In this document: positions 1-8,912 of the stretch, piece after piece
Position numbering within the stretch: position 1 is the stretch's first letter
Layout of the letters: each line of letters begins with the position of its first letter
Assembly: GCF_010731575.1 (NCBI RefSeq)
Contig: NZ_AP022617.1
Span: 3,906,001 to 3,970,000, forward strand
Length of the DNA stretch: 64,000 nt
Source of the DNA: Mycolicibacterium monacense
GTDB lineage: Bacteria > Actinomycetota > Actinomycetes > Mycobacteriales > Mycobacteriaceae
Reading direction: 5' to 3'
Translations under genes and position numbers: made by a program
Notes under the pieces: model-generated
Told to the model about the DNA's origin: nothing
Seen by the model: the letters and a program-made list of their open reading frames with translations, nothing else
Database searches by the model: none

Positions 1-299
1 CGGACAAGTCCGAAGAGCCCGACCACGAACCCGACGCCGAACCGGAGCCCGATCCCGGGGATTCCGCGACGGCGCTGCTGATGCGGGCGTTGCGGATCGG
101 CCTGGAGAAGGACGACGCCGACTGGCTGCACAACTCCGCGGTCAAGGCGCAGATGAAGCGGATGGATCCGTCGTTCAACGAGAAATCGCTCGGCTACCGG
201 TCGTTCAGCGATTTCCTGCGCTCGCACGCCGATCTGGTCGAACTCGACGAGAGCTCGACCACCCGCTTGGTGCGCCTGCGGCTCCCCTCCGACTCATGA
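1..299 (+). CDS. OST-HTH (LOTUS) domain protein, C-terminal end (partial, NYN-type)
   Basis: The reading frame is open from the left edge (first full codon at position 3) to a TGA at 297-299, so only about the last 98 residues are visible. They begin with an acidic, Pro-rich linker and continue into a compact helical domain containing DADWLHNSAVKAQMKRMDP and a SYRS/FSDFL-like segment ending in VELDES. That pattern is typical of the OST-HTH/LOTUS domain that closes many bacterial NYN-domain ribonuclease-like proteins; the catalytic NYN part would lie outside the window. The stop overlaps the recD start as ATGA, so the two are translationally coupled. A role in RNA or nucleic-acid binding is inferred from the domain only. 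Confidence 0.7.
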   Translation, partial: DKSEEPDHEPDAEPEPDPGDSATALLMRALRIGLEKDDADWLHNSAVKAQMKRMDPSFNEKSLGYRSFSDFLRSHADLVELDESSTTRLVRLRLPSDS

Positions 300-2038
300 G
301 CGTCGGCGCCCTCGCCGTCACCGGGTCGCTGCGCGCCTTCACCGACGCGGAGATGTTCGAACCCGCCGACGTGCACGTCGCGCGCCGGCTCACCGACATG
401 GCGAAGGAACCCGACGAATCCGTCGCGCTCGCCGTGGCATTCGCGGTGCGCGCCCTGCGCAACGGGTCGGTCTGTGTGGACCTGAGGGCCGTCGCGGACC
501 AGGTCGGATTGCCCGACCTGCCCTGGCCTGACCCCGAGGCGTGGCTGACCGCGGTGCGGGCCAGTCCGCTGACCGGGACGCCGCCGGTGCTGAGGCTCTA
601 CTCCGGCTCCTCGGGTGACCTGCTCTACCTCGACCGTTACTGGCGCGAAGAACAACAGGTGTGCGACGACGTGCTCGCGCTGCTGGAATCGTCGCCGCCG
701 GGTGCGGTGCCCGGACTCGACCGCCTGTTCCCCACCGCCGACTTCCCCGAGCAACGCGTCGCCGCGGAAATCGCGCTGTCGCAATCACTTACGGTGCTGA
801 CCGGCGGCCCCGGCACCGGTAAGACGACGACGGTGGCGCGGCTGTTGGCGCTGCTCGCCGAACAGGCCTCGCTGCAGAACCGGCCACCGCTGCGCATCGC
901 GCTGGCCGCCCCGACCGGTAAGGCCGCGGCCCGCCTGCTCGAGGCCGTACACCTGCAGATCGCCGAACTCGACGCCGTCGACCGTGACCGTCTGCCCGAG
1001 CTGACCGCCTCGACGCTGCACCGGCTGCTGCAGCGGCGACGGGACAACGCGTCGCGCTTCCGCCACCACCGGGAGAACCGGCTGCCGCACGACGTGATCG
1101 TCGTCGACGAGACGTCGATGGTGTCGCTGACGCTGATGGCCCGGCTGCTCGAAGCCGTGCGGCCCGACAGCCGGTTGCTGCTGGTGGGCGACGCCGACCA
1201 GTTGGCGTCCGTGGAGGCCGGGGCCGTGCTGGCCGACCTCGTCGACGGGCTGGGCGCACGCGACGACGTGCGGATCGCCCGGCTGGTCACCGCGCACCGC
1301 TTCGGCGCGCCGATCGGGGCGCTGGCGAAGGCGATCCGCGACGGCGAGACCGACACCGTGATCGGGCTGCTGCGCGACGGCGGTCCCGACATCGAATGGT
1401 TCGACACCGGCAACCCGGCCGACCGGTTGCGCAAAGTGCTTGTGCCGCATGCGCTCCGGCTGCGGGAGGCGGCCATCCTCGGGGATGGGCCGGCGGCGTT
1501 GGCCACGCTCGACGAACACCGTCTGCTGTGCGCGCACCGGCGTGGACCGTACGGCGTGCGGCACTGGAACCGGCAGGTCGAACGCTGGCTCACCGACGCG
1601 ACCGGCGAGCCGATCTGGTCGGACTGGTACGCCGGGCGGCCGCTGCTGGTCACCGCCAACGATTACGGGCTGCGGCTGTACAACGGCGACACCGGTGTGA
1701 CGGTCGTGCGCGGCGACGGGCTCGCGGCGGTGGTGGGCTCGGGCGCCGGGCCGGTCGAGTTCTCGACCAGCCGGCTCGCCGATGTCGAGACCGTGCACGC
1801 GATGACCATCCACAAGAGCCAGGGCAGCCAGGCTCGGGAGGTGACCGTGCTGCTCCCCGACGAGGAGTCGCGGCTGCTGACCCGCGAGCTGTTCTACACC
1901 GCGGTCACCCGCGCGAAGGCGAAGGTGCGGGTGGTCGGCTCGGAGGCGGCGGTGCGGGCGGCGATCGAGCGGCGTGTGGTGCGGGCGTCGGGGCTGGCGC
2001 AGCGGCTCGGCGGGTCGGGGCGCACAGCGAGCACGTAA
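296..2038 (+). CDS. recD: RecD, exodeoxyribonuclease V alpha subunit
   Basis: A 580-residue SF1B helicase, the 5'-3' motor of the RecBCD end-resection complex. Walker A is [10 protein letters not shown] at residues 170-179, followed by [10 protein letters not shown], the DEAD-like VVDETSM, GDADQL, and C-terminal [11 protein letters not shown] plus [13 protein letters not shown] motifs, which are the RecD/UvrD-like 2B region signatures. The length is close to that of mycobacterial RecD. ATG 296 overlaps the upstream stop by 4 nt. recB and recC are not visible and presumably lie to the left. A RecD-like Pif1 helicase occurs again at 40256, but that protein has a different domain order. Confidence 0.95.
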   Translation: MSVGALAVTGSLRAFTDAEMFEPADVHVARRLTDMAKEPDESVALAVAFAVRALRNGSVCVDLRAVADQVGLPDLPWPDPEAWLTAVRASPLTGTPPVLRLYSGSSGDLLYLDRYWREEQQVCDDVLALLESSPPGAVPGLDRLFPTADFPEQRVAAEIALSQSLTVLTGGPGTGKTTTVARLLALLAEQASLQNRPPLRIALAAPTGKAAARLLEAVHLQIAELDAVDRDRLPELTASTLHRLLQRRRDNASRFRHHRENRLPHDVIVVDETSMVSLTLMARLLEAVRPDSRLLLVGDADQLASVEAGAVLADLVDGLGARDDVRIARLVTAHRFGAPIGALAKAIRDGETDTVIGLLRDGGPDIEWFDTGNPADRLRKVLVPHALRLREAAILGDGPAALATLDEHRLLCAHRRGPYGVRHWNRQVERWLTDATGEPIWSDWYAGRPLLVTANDYGLRLYNGDTGVTVVRGDGLAAVVGSGAGPVEFSTSRLADVETVHAMTIHKSQGSQAREVTVLLPDEESRLLTRELFYTAVTRAKAKVRVVGSEAAVRAAIERRVVRASGLAQRLGGSGRTAST

Positions 2039-2051
2039 CCGTGCGCAAACT

Positions 2052-2090
2052 CGATATCGCCCGCGCTATCAGATAGCGCCGGCGATATCG
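2052..2090. terminator. Near-perfect 19-bp hairpin after recD
   Basis: CGATATCGCCCGCGCTATC at 2052-2070 is repeated inverted at 2072-2090 with one mismatch and a single-base loop, and is followed by CTTTT. It starts 13 nt after the recD stop. A rho-independent-type terminator is the simplest reading. The near-perfect dyad with almost no loop would also suit a protein-binding palindrome. Confidence 0.6.
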
Positions 2091-2157
2091 CTTTTCGGCA
2101 GCACCACACACCTCCTCCGCGCCGCGTGTGCGCTCCCCCACATCGCCACTCGACGAT

Positions 2158-2188
2158 TTGGAGCCCAACCCTCCAGTAGGGGTAGAGT
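2158..2188 (+). promoter_or_regulatory. MerR-type promoter for the sulP-merR operon
   Basis: A -35-like TTGGAG (2158-2163) and -10-like TAGAGT (2183-2188) are separated by 19 bp, the over-long spacer characteristic of MerR-regulated promoters. The spacer holds the dyad ACCCTCCAGTAGGGGT (2168-2183), resembling metal-type MerR operators. The operon's second gene encodes a MerR protein, so autoregulation is a strong inference. The inducing signal is unknown. Confidence 0.6.
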
Positions 2189-2242
2189 TCCGGCGTTCGC
2201 GCAGCGTTGCGCCCTCCACCACGTCGGAAGGAGTGGGCGGCT

Positions 2243-3733
2243 TTGCGCACCACACCGCAGGAACAACAGTCGGTGCTGGCCGCACTGCGCTCACCCAGAC
2301 GCCTTCGCACCGAGGTCCTCGCCGGGCTCGTCGTCGCGCTCGCCCTGATCCCCGAGGCGATCTCGTTCTCGATCATCGCCGGGGTCGATCCGCGGGTCGG
2401 GCTGTTCGCCTCGTTCACCATGGCCGTCACCGTCGCGATCCTCGGCGGCCGGCCCGCGATGATCTCCGCCGCCACCGGGGCGGTCGCGCTCGTCGTCGCC
2501 CCGCTGGTGCGCAGCCACGGGCTGGACTACCTGATCGCCGCCGTCATCCTGGCCGGGATCCTGCAACTCGTACTCGGCGGGCTCGGCGTCGCCCGGCTGA
2601 TGCGCTTCGTCCCGCGCAGCGTGATGGTGGGCTTCGTCAACGCGCTGGCCATCCTCATCTTCGTCGCCCAGCTGCCGCATCTGCTCGACGTGCCCTGGCT
2701 GGTCTATCCGCTGGTGGCCGTCGGCATCGCGATGATCGTGCTGCTGCCGAAGGTCACGACCGCGATCCCCGCCCCGCTGGTGGCGATCGTGCTGCTCACC
2801 GGCGCCTGCCTGACCTTCGGCTGGTCGGTCCCGACCGTCGGCGACGAAGGCGAACTGCCGAACACCCTCCCGTCCTTCCTGCTGCCCGACGTCCCGTACA
2901 CGCTGGACACCCTTGGCGTCATCGCCCCCTACGCGCTGACCATGGCGATCGTCGGGCTGATGGAATCGCTGATGACCGCCAAACTCGTCGACGACATCAC
3001 CGACACCCACTCCGACAAGACCCGCGAATCGCTCGGCCAGGGTGCGGCCAACATCGTCACCGGATTCTTCGGCGGTATGGGCGGCTGCGCGATGATCGGC
3101 CAGACCATGATCAACGTGAAGGCCTGTGGGGCGCGCACGCGGATCTCGACGTTCCTCGCCGGCGCCCTGCTGCTCGCGCTGGTGGTCGGGCTCGGCGACA
3201 TCGTCGGGCAGATCCCGATGGCCGCGCTGGTCGCCGTCATGGTGATGGTGTCGGTCGGCACGTTCGACTGGCACAGCGTGGCGCCGAAGACGTTGCGCCG
3301 CATGCCCAGGAGTGAGACGACGGTGATGCTGGCGACCGTCGCCGTCACCGTCGCCACCGACAACCTGGCCTACGGGGTGGCCGTCGGCACCCTGACCGCG
3401 ATGGTGCTGTTCGCGCGCCGGGTCGCGCACCTCACCGACGTCGTCAAGGTCGACCAGCCCGACCCGGACACCCAGGTCTACGCCGTCAGCGGCCAGTTGT
3501 TCTTCGCGTCGAGCAACGACATGGTCTACCAGTTCGACTACACGGGTGACCCGGACAACGTCGTCATCGACATGTCCGGCGCGCAGATCTGGGACGCCTC
3601 GACCGTCGCAACCCTCGACGCGATCACCACCAAGTACGCGGCCAAGGGCAAGACGGCCACGATCGTCGGCCTCGACGACACCAGCGCCGAACGCCACCGG
3701 CGCCTCACCGGCCGGCTCGCGGGTTCGCACTAG
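2243..3733 (+). CDS. SulP-family inorganic anion transporter with C-terminal STAS domain
   Basis: About 496 residues. The N-terminal two thirds is a series of hydrophobic segments with the SulP landmarks [18 protein letters not shown] near the start and a long inner-membrane core. The last ~95 residues form a STAS domain ([16 protein letters not shown]). SulP proteins exchange or import sulfate, bicarbonate or other anions; the substrate here is not readable from sequence. TTG 2243 is chosen because GGAAGGAG at 2226-2233 sits 9 nt upstream; a TTG at 2207 would add 12 residues but ignores that site. The stop abuts a merR gene with no gap. A sulfatase follows, so sulfate is a plausible substrate, though bicarbonate cannot be excluded. 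Confidence 0.85.
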   Translation: MRTTPQEQQSVLAALRSPRRLRTEVLAGLVVALALIPEAISFSIIAGVDPRVGLFASFTMAVTVAILGGRPAMISAATGAVALVVAPLVRSHGLDYLIAAVILAGILQLVLGGLGVARLMRFVPRSVMVGFVNALAILIFVAQLPHLLDVPWLVYPLVAVGIAMIVLLPKVTTAIPAPLVAIVLLTGACLTFGWSVPTVGDEGELPNTLPSFLLPDVPYTLDTLGVIAPYALTMAIVGLMESLMTAKLVDDITDTHSDKTRESLGQGAANIVTGFFGGMGGCAMIGQTMINVKACGARTRISTFLAGALLLALVVGLGDIVGQIPMAALVAVMVMVSVGTFDWHSVAPKTLRRMPRSETTVMLATVAVTVATDNLAYGVAVGTLTAMVLFARRVAHLTDVVKVDQPDPDTQVYAVSGQLFFASSNDMVYQFDYTGDPDNVVIDMSGAQIWDASTVATLDAITTKYAAKGKTATIVGLDDTSAERHRRLTGRLAGSH

Positions 3734-4111
3734 GTGTCCGAGCGCCTGCAGATCGGCGAGGTCGCCGCCCGCACCGAGTTGTCGATCAAGACGATCCGCC
3801 ACTACGACGACGTCGGCCTGGTCACCCCGTCGGCGCGTTCGGCGGGCGGGTTCCGCCTCTACACCGACGACGACGTCGAACGGCTGCTCACCATCCGGCG
3901 GATGAAACCGCTGGGCTTCACACTCGAGGAGATGCGGGACCTGTTGACCGCCCTGGACACCCTCGCCGGTCCGGCCGCCGACGCGCAGCGGGCACAGGCG
4001 ACCGCCTACCTCGCCGAGTGTCACACCCGCGCGCAGCAGGCGTGCGCCGACCTCGCGCGTCAGCTCGCCTACGCCCACGAGCTCACCGAGCGACTCGCCC
4101 GTTACTGCTGA
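3734..4111 (+). CDS. MerR-family transcriptional regulator
   Basis: A 125-residue protein with the MerR winged helix-turn-helix at the N-terminus (LQIGEVAARTELSIKTIRHYDDVGLV, then the wing with FRLYTDDDVERL), a linker, and a coiled-coil dimerisation helix. The effector end is very short and contains Cys residues in AECHTRAQQACADLARQ and at the very C-terminus (RYC). Spaced cysteines suggest a thiol or metal input, but no defined metal-binding loop was recognised. GTG 3734 directly follows the sulP stop, so the two form one operon. The 19-bp-spacer promoter at 2158-2188 is its probable target. Confidence 0.85.
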   Translation: MSERLQIGEVAARTELSIKTIRHYDDVGLVTPSARSAGGFRLYTDDDVERLLTIRRMKPLGFTLEEMRDLLTALDTLAGPAADAQRAQATAYLAECHTRAQQACADLARQLAYAHELTERLARYC

Positions 4112-4143
4112 CCATCGCAGACCCCGCACCGTAGGGTGGCCCT

Positions 4144-4596
4144 GTGGTGGCCCAGATCAGTCGTCGTCGGACCATGCGCGCCGACCCGCAGCAGGTGTGG
4201 GAGATGCTCGCCGATTTCGGCGCGATCGGTCAATGGTTGGACGGCGTCGACCACTCCTGCATCCTGACCACGAACGCCGACGGACCGGTCGGCACCGCCC
4301 GCCGCGTCCAGATGGGGCGTATGACGCTGGTCGAGACAATCACCGAATTCGACGCCCCGACCACGCTGGCCTACGACATCGTCGGGCTGCCCCGCTGGCT
4401 GCGCCACTTCAACAACCGGTGGACGCTGCGAGCCGACGGCTCCGCGACGGCCGTCACCCTGACCACCACCGTGGACCTCGGACCCGGCCGGACGAGGGAA
4501 CTGGCCGCCCGGCTGGTGTGTCTCCTGCTGTCGAAGATGTCGTCCGACACCATGCTCGCCGCCCTGGCAACGAGATCGGAGCGCGCACATGTCTAA
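4144..4596 (+). CDS. SRPBCC (polyketide cyclase/START-like) protein
   Basis: A 150-residue protein with the SRPBCC pattern: ADPQQVWEMLADFGAIGQWLDGV near the start, then alternating beta strands and a long C-terminal helix. These are hydrophobic-ligand binding cups with no conserved catalytic set, so no reaction is assigned. Start codons GTG 4144 and GTG 4147 are both possible. The 3' end overlaps the sulfatase start by 8 nt, so the two are probably co-expressed. Confidence 0.75.
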   Translation: MVAQISRRRTMRADPQQVWEMLADFGAIGQWLDGVDHSCILTTNADGPVGTARRVQMGRMTLVETITEFDAPTTLAYDIVGLPRWLRHFNNRWTLRADGSATAVTLTTTVDLGPGRTRELAARLVCLLLSKMSSDTMLAALATRSERAHV

Positions 4597-6385
4597 CCCC
4601 GACATCGTCATCCTGATGACCGACGAGGAACGCGCGGTCCCGCCGTACGAGTCACCCGAGGTGCTGGCGTGGCGCGACCGCACCCTGCCCTGCCGCAAGT
4701 GGTTCGACGACCACGGCGTCAGCTTCGGCAGGCACTACACCGGATCGCTGGCGTGCGTGCCGAGCCGGCCGACGATCTTCACCGGCCAGTACCCGGATCT
4801 GCACGGCGTCACCCAGACCGACGGCATCGGCAAGACCTACGGCGACTCGCGCATGCGGTGGCTGCGCCCGGGTGAGGTGCCGACGCTGGGCAACTGGTTC
4901 CGCGCCGCCGGCTACGACACGCATTACGACGGTAAGTGGCACATCTCCCACGCCGACGTCACCGACCCGGCCACCGGGCTGCCGCTGGACACCAACGACG
5001 ACGACGGTGTGGTCGACGCGGATGCGGTGCGGCGCTACCTCGACGCCGACCCGTTGGCGCCGTACGGCTTCTCCGGCTGGGTCGGCCCCGAACCGCACGG
5101 AGCGGCCTTGTCCAACAGCGGGTTTCGCCGCGACCCGCTGATCGCCGCCCGGGTGGTGGCGTGGCTGGAGGACCGCTACGCGCGCCGCCGCGCCGGTGAC
5201 CCGGAGGCGCTGCGGCCGTTCCTGCTGGTGGCCAGCTTCGTCAACCCGCACGACATCGTGCTGTTCCCGCAGTGGGTGCGGCGCAGCCCGGTCAAGCCCT
5301 CACCGCTCGACCCGCCGCACGTCCCGGCCGCACCGACCGCCGACGAGGACCTGTCGACGAAACCGGCCGCACAGATCGCGTTCCGCGAGGCCTACTACTC
5401 CGGATACGGCCCCGCGGCGGTGATGGAGCGGACCTACCGGCGCAACGCCCAGCAGTACCGGGATCTGTACTACCGCCTGCACGCCCAGGTCGACGGTCCG
5501 CTCGAGCGGGTGCGCCGCGCGGTCGTCGAGGGTTCGCAGGATGCGGTGCTGGTCCGCACGGCCGACCACGGCGACCTGCTCGGCGCGCACGGCGGTCTGC
5601 ACCAGAAGTGGTTCAACCTCTACGACGAGGCCACCCGCGTCCCGTTCGTCATCGCCCGCACCGGCGCCAACGCGACCGCAGCCCGCACGGTCACCGCCCC
5701 CACCTCACACGTCGACCTCGTTCCGACCCTGCTGAGCGCCGCGGGTGTCGACGTCGCCGCCGCCGCGGCCACGCTCGCCGAGTCCTTCACCGAGGTGCAC
5801 CCCCTGCCGGGGCGTGACCTCATGCCGGTGGTCGACGGGGCGGCCCCCGACGAGGATCGCGCGGTGTACCTGATGACCCGCGACAACATGCTCGAAGGTG
5901 ACAGCGGCGCATCGGGTCTGGCGCGCAAGCTCAAGCGCACCGTCAATCCGCCGGGGCCGCTGCGGATCCGGGTGCCCGCACACGTCGCGTCCAACTTCGA
6001 GGGACTCGTGACGCAGGTCGACGGCCACCTCTGGAAGCTGGTGCGCAGCTTCGACGATCCGGCCACCTGGACCGAACCGGGCGTGCGGCACCTGGCCGCC
6101 AACGGTGTCGGCGGGGAGGCCTACCGTTCCAGCCCGCTCGACGACCAGTGGGAGCTCTACGACCTCACCGCCGACCCGACCGAGGCCGTCAACAGGTGGC
6201 CCGACCCCTCACTCGACGAGCTGCGCGCACACCTGCGCCGACAACTCAAACACGTCAGGACCGAATCGATTCCGGAGCGCAACCAACCGTGGCCGTACGC
6301 CGTCCGCCGCCCACCGACCGGAGGGGCCCGGGTGGGCCTCGTCCGACGGGCGCTCGGACGCCTGGGGGTCGGCGCCGCGGTTTGA
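4589..6385 (+). CDS. Type I (formylglycine) sulfatase
   Basis: A 598-residue sulfatase. The maturation motif CVPSR (C56 to R60) carries the Cys that would be oxidised to formylglycine. N-terminal TDEE (residues 11-14) and the later TADHGDLLGAHG supply the expected metal ligands. No signal peptide is visible, so the enzyme is probably cytoplasmic. Family members hydrolyse sulfate esters and release sulfate; the specific ester cannot be told. ATG 4589 has a GGAG upstream and overlaps the SRPBCC gene. The stop lies 2 nt before the next start, so it is co-transcribed with the membrane protein that follows. The nearby SulP transporter fits a sulfur-supply role. Confidence 0.9.
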   Translation: MSNPDIVILMTDEERAVPPYESPEVLAWRDRTLPCRKWFDDHGVSFGRHYTGSLACVPSRPTIFTGQYPDLHGVTQTDGIGKTYGDSRMRWLRPGEVPTLGNWFRAAGYDTHYDGKWHISHADVTDPATGLPLDTNDDDGVVDADAVRRYLDADPLAPYGFSGWVGPEPHGAALSNSGFRRDPLIAARVVAWLEDRYARRRAGDPEALRPFLLVASFVNPHDIVLFPQWVRRSPVKPSPLDPPHVPAAPTADEDLSTKPAAQIAFREAYYSGYGPAAVMERTYRRNAQQYRDLYYRLHAQVDGPLERVRRAVVEGSQDAVLVRTADHGDLLGAHGGLHQKWFNLYDEATRVPFVIARTGANATAARTVTAPTSHVDLVPTLLSAAGVDVAAAAATLAESFTEVHPLPGRDLMPVVDGAAPDEDRAVYLMTRDNMLEGDSGASGLARKLKRTVNPPGPLRIRVPAHVASNFEGLVTQVDGHLWKLVRSFDDPATWTEPGVRHLAANGVGGEAYRSSPLDDQWELYDLTADPTEAVNRWPDPSLDELRAHLRRQLKHVRTESIPERNQPWPYAVRRPPTGGARVGLVRRALGRLGVGAAV

Positions 6386-6387
6386 AC

Positions 6388-8751
6388 ATGCGAGTCGACG
6401 GGCGGGAGATCGCCGTATCGGGCAGCCTGCTGCTGCCGCTGACTCGTCGCACCAACGACATCCTGCGCCTGGTGTTGGCGACGGCGCTGTTGGCCATCGT
6501 GGTCACCAGCTCGTTCATCACCCGCTACGAGTGGAGCGCGCTCGAAGAGTCGATCTCCGAGATCGTCGGGGTGCTCACGCCGACGCAGTCGAACCTGGTG
6601 TACCTGGCCTACGGCATCTCGATCCTGGCGTTGCCGTTCGTGATCCTGGTCGGGCTGATCATCGTGCGGCAGTGGCGATTACTGGGCGCGTTCGCCGCGG
6701 CCGGGGTGATCGCGATACTCGCACTGTCGATCACCGGCAACGGGATCAGCGCGCCCAGTTGGCATTTCGACCTGTCCGACCGGCTGGACACGCTGCTGTC
6801 GCAGATCCTCGACGATCCGCGGTGGATCGCGATGCTGGCCGCGGTGCTGACGGTGTCGGGGCCGTGGGTGCCCGCGAGTTGGCGCCGCTGGTGGTGGGCA
6901 CTGCTGCTGGCGTTCGTGCCGATCCACCTGGTGGTCAGCGCCGTCGTCCCGGCCCGCTCGCTGCTCGGGCTGTCGGTGGGCTTCTTCGTCGGCGCGCTCG
7001 TCGTGCTGGTGGTGGGCACCCCCGCTCTGGAGGTGCCGCTGGCCGACGCCGTGCGCGCGTTGGCGCGGCGCGGATTCGAGGTGACCGCGCTGACGGTGGT
7101 GCGGCCCGCAGGCCGTGGCCCGCTGGTGATGACCGCCGACACGGCGGACGGTGGCCACGCGACGGTGCACATGTACGGGCCGAACCAGCGCAGCGGCGGG
7201 GCGCTGCGGCAGCTGTGGCGCAAACTGCGGTTGCGGTCCTCGGAGACCGCGCCGCTGCAGACCTCGTTGCGCCGGGCCGTCGAACACCGTGCGTTGATGG
7301 CGATCGCGATCAGCGAGGCGGGGCTGGCCAACACGTCGTCGGTCGCGGCGGCGACGCTGGCCCGCAACTGGGCGCTCTACGCACACGACGCGGTGCGAGG
7401 CGTGCCGCTCGACGACGACACCCCGCCGAAGCTGGTGTTCGAGGCGTTGCATGATCTGCACGCCCGCACGATGGCCCACGGAGATCTGCGGGCGGCGGAG
7501 ATCACCGTCGACGACGGCACGGTGCTGTTCGGCGGCTTCGCCTACGCCGAATACGGTGCGACGGACGCACAGCTGCAGACCGATGTCGCACAGCTGCTGT
7601 TGACCACCGTGACCATCCACGGCGCGGAACCGGCGGTCACCGCGGCGATCGAGGTGCTCGGCGCCGACGCCGTGCTCGTCGCGTCGCGCCGCCTCACCAA
7701 ACACGCCGTCAGCGAGCGGTTCTGGAAGGCGCTACCGGATGCGCGGGCCGTCGCCGCGGCCACCCGCGAGGAGGTGATGCGCCAGACCGGCACCGAGAGC
7801 ATCAGCACCGAGAACATCACGCGGTTCACCCGCAACCAGATCATCCAGCTGGTGCTGATCGGCGCGCTGGTCTACGTCGCCTACCCGTTCCTCACCGCCG
7901 TGCCGACGTTCTCCAACGAGCTGCGCAACGTCAACATGTGGTGGGCGCTGCTCGGGCTGGCGGTGTCGGCGCTGAAGTACCTGGGCGCCGCCGCGGCGCT
8001 GTGGGCGTGCGCCGACGGTCTGGTGACCTTCCGGCATCTGGCGCTGATGCAGATCGCCAACACCTTCGCCGCGACCACCACCCCGGCCGGGGTGGGCGGG
8101 CTGGCGCTGAGCACGCGGTTCCTGCAGAAGGGCGGCCTCGGCGCGGTGCGGGCCACCACCGCGGTGGCGTTGCAGCAGTCGGTACAGGTGGTCACCCACA
8201 TCACGCTGCTGATCGTGTTCAGCTTCGTCGCGGGGGCGTCGGCGGACCTGTCGAAGTTCGTGCCGTCGAGCACGCTGCTGTACCTGATCGGCGGGGTGCT
8301 GCTCGGCCTGGTCGGGGTGTTCCTCGCGGTGCCTCGGCTGCGGCGCTGGGTGCTGACCACCGTGCGGCCGAGGCTCGTCGAGGTGCTCAACGACTTCCGC
8401 GACCTGGCCGCCGAGCCGCAGCGGTTGGCGCTGATCGTATTGGGTTGCGCGGCAACCACGTTGGGTGCAGCGCTGGCGCTGTGGGCCAGCATCGAGGCGT
8501 TCGGCGGGGACACGTCGTTCGTGACGGTGACCGTGGTGACGATGGTGGGCGGCACGCTGGCGTCGGCGGCGCCCACCCCTGGCGGCGTCGGCGCGGTGGA
8601 GGCCGCCCTGATCGGCGGGCTCGCGGCGTTCGGCGTGGCCGCCGCGGTGGCCGTCCCGGCGGTGTTGCTCTACCGCGTGCTGACGTGCTGGCTGCCGGTG
8701 TTCTTCGGCTGGCAGGTCATGCGGTGGCTGACCCGCCGCGAGATGATCTAG
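6388..8751 (+). CDS. Large membrane protein: pseudokinase-like middle plus LPG-synthase-type flippase region
   Basis: A 787-residue protein starting at ATG 6388, 2 nt after the sulfatase stop. The N-terminal ~240 residues carry several transmembrane helices. The middle is soluble and looks like a degraded protein-kinase/APH fold: AHGDLRAAEI (H364-G-D366) resembles the catalytic loop, but the usual Asn is Glu and the DFG position reads FGG, so catalysis is doubtful. The C-terminal ~300 residues are hydrophobic and contain TTTPAGVGGLALSTRFL and APTPGGVGAVEAALIGGL, hallmarks of the lysylphosphatidylglycerol synthase membrane (UPF0104, flippase-like) family. No LysX-type synthetase domain is present. 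It probably moves or senses a lipid-linked substrate, but the substrate is unknown. Confidence 0.75.
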   Translation: MRVDGREIAVSGSLLLPLTRRTNDILRLVLATALLAIVVTSSFITRYEWSALEESISEIVGVLTPTQSNLVYLAYGISILALPFVILVGLIIVRQWRLLGAFAAAGVIAILALSITGNGISAPSWHFDLSDRLDTLLSQILDDPRWIAMLAAVLTVSGPWVPASWRRWWWALLLAFVPIHLVVSAVVPARSLLGLSVGFFVGALVVLVVGTPALEVPLADAVRALARRGFEVTALTVVRPAGRGPLVMTADTADGGHATVHMYGPNQRSGGALRQLWRKLRLRSSETAPLQTSLRRAVEHRALMAIAISEAGLANTSSVAAATLARNWALYAHDAVRGVPLDDDTPPKLVFEALHDLHARTMAHGDLRAAEITVDDGTVLFGGFAYAEYGATDAQLQTDVAQLLLTTVTIHGAEPAVTAAIEVLGADAVLVASRRLTKHAVSERFWKALPDARAVAAATREEVMRQTGTESISTENITRFTRNQIIQLVLIGALVYVAYPFLTAVPTFSNELRNVNMWWALLGLAVSALKYLGAAAALWACADGLVTFRHLALMQIANTFAATTTPAGVGGLALSTRFLQKGGLGAVRATTAVALQQSVQVVTHITLLIVFSFVAGASADLSKFVPSSTLLYLIGGVLLGLVGVFLAVPRLRRWVLTTVRPRLVEVLNDFRDLAAEPQRLALIVLGCAATTLGAALALWASIEAFGGDTSFVTVTVVTMVGGTLASAAPTPGGVGAVEAALIGGLAAFGVAAAVAVPAVLLYRVLTCWLPVFFGWQVMRWLTRREMI

Positions 8752-8777
8752 CGCCCGCCCTTTCCCCGCCTTTTCCC

Positions 8778-8839
8778 CGCGAGCAGACGCAAATGTCCCC
8801 CAACTGGTGGCTTCTTCGGGACATTTGTGTCTGCTCGCG
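8778..8839. repeat. 22-bp inverted repeat with 18-nt loop
   Basis: CGCGAGCAGACGCAAATGTCCC (2 nt arms trimmed in this description: positions 8778-8799) pairs with 8818-8839 with a single G:T wobble. It lies 26 nt after the membrane-protein stop and before the monooxygenase gene. It can act as a terminator, but the length and sequence also look like a dispersed mycobacterial palindrome. Confidence 0.55.
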
Positions 8840-8912
8840 GTGGGAACGCCCCCAAAGAATCGCGCAGATTTGAACCCGTGACCGCCCGGCTCCGAGCGGC
8901 AACTATTTCGCG

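Noticed and set aside
2291..4129. 612-codon minus-strand open frame opposite sulP-merR
   Set aside because: It is the mirror of the real genes; its composition is Asp/Arg/His/Gly-rich without family motifs, a normal artefact of high GC.
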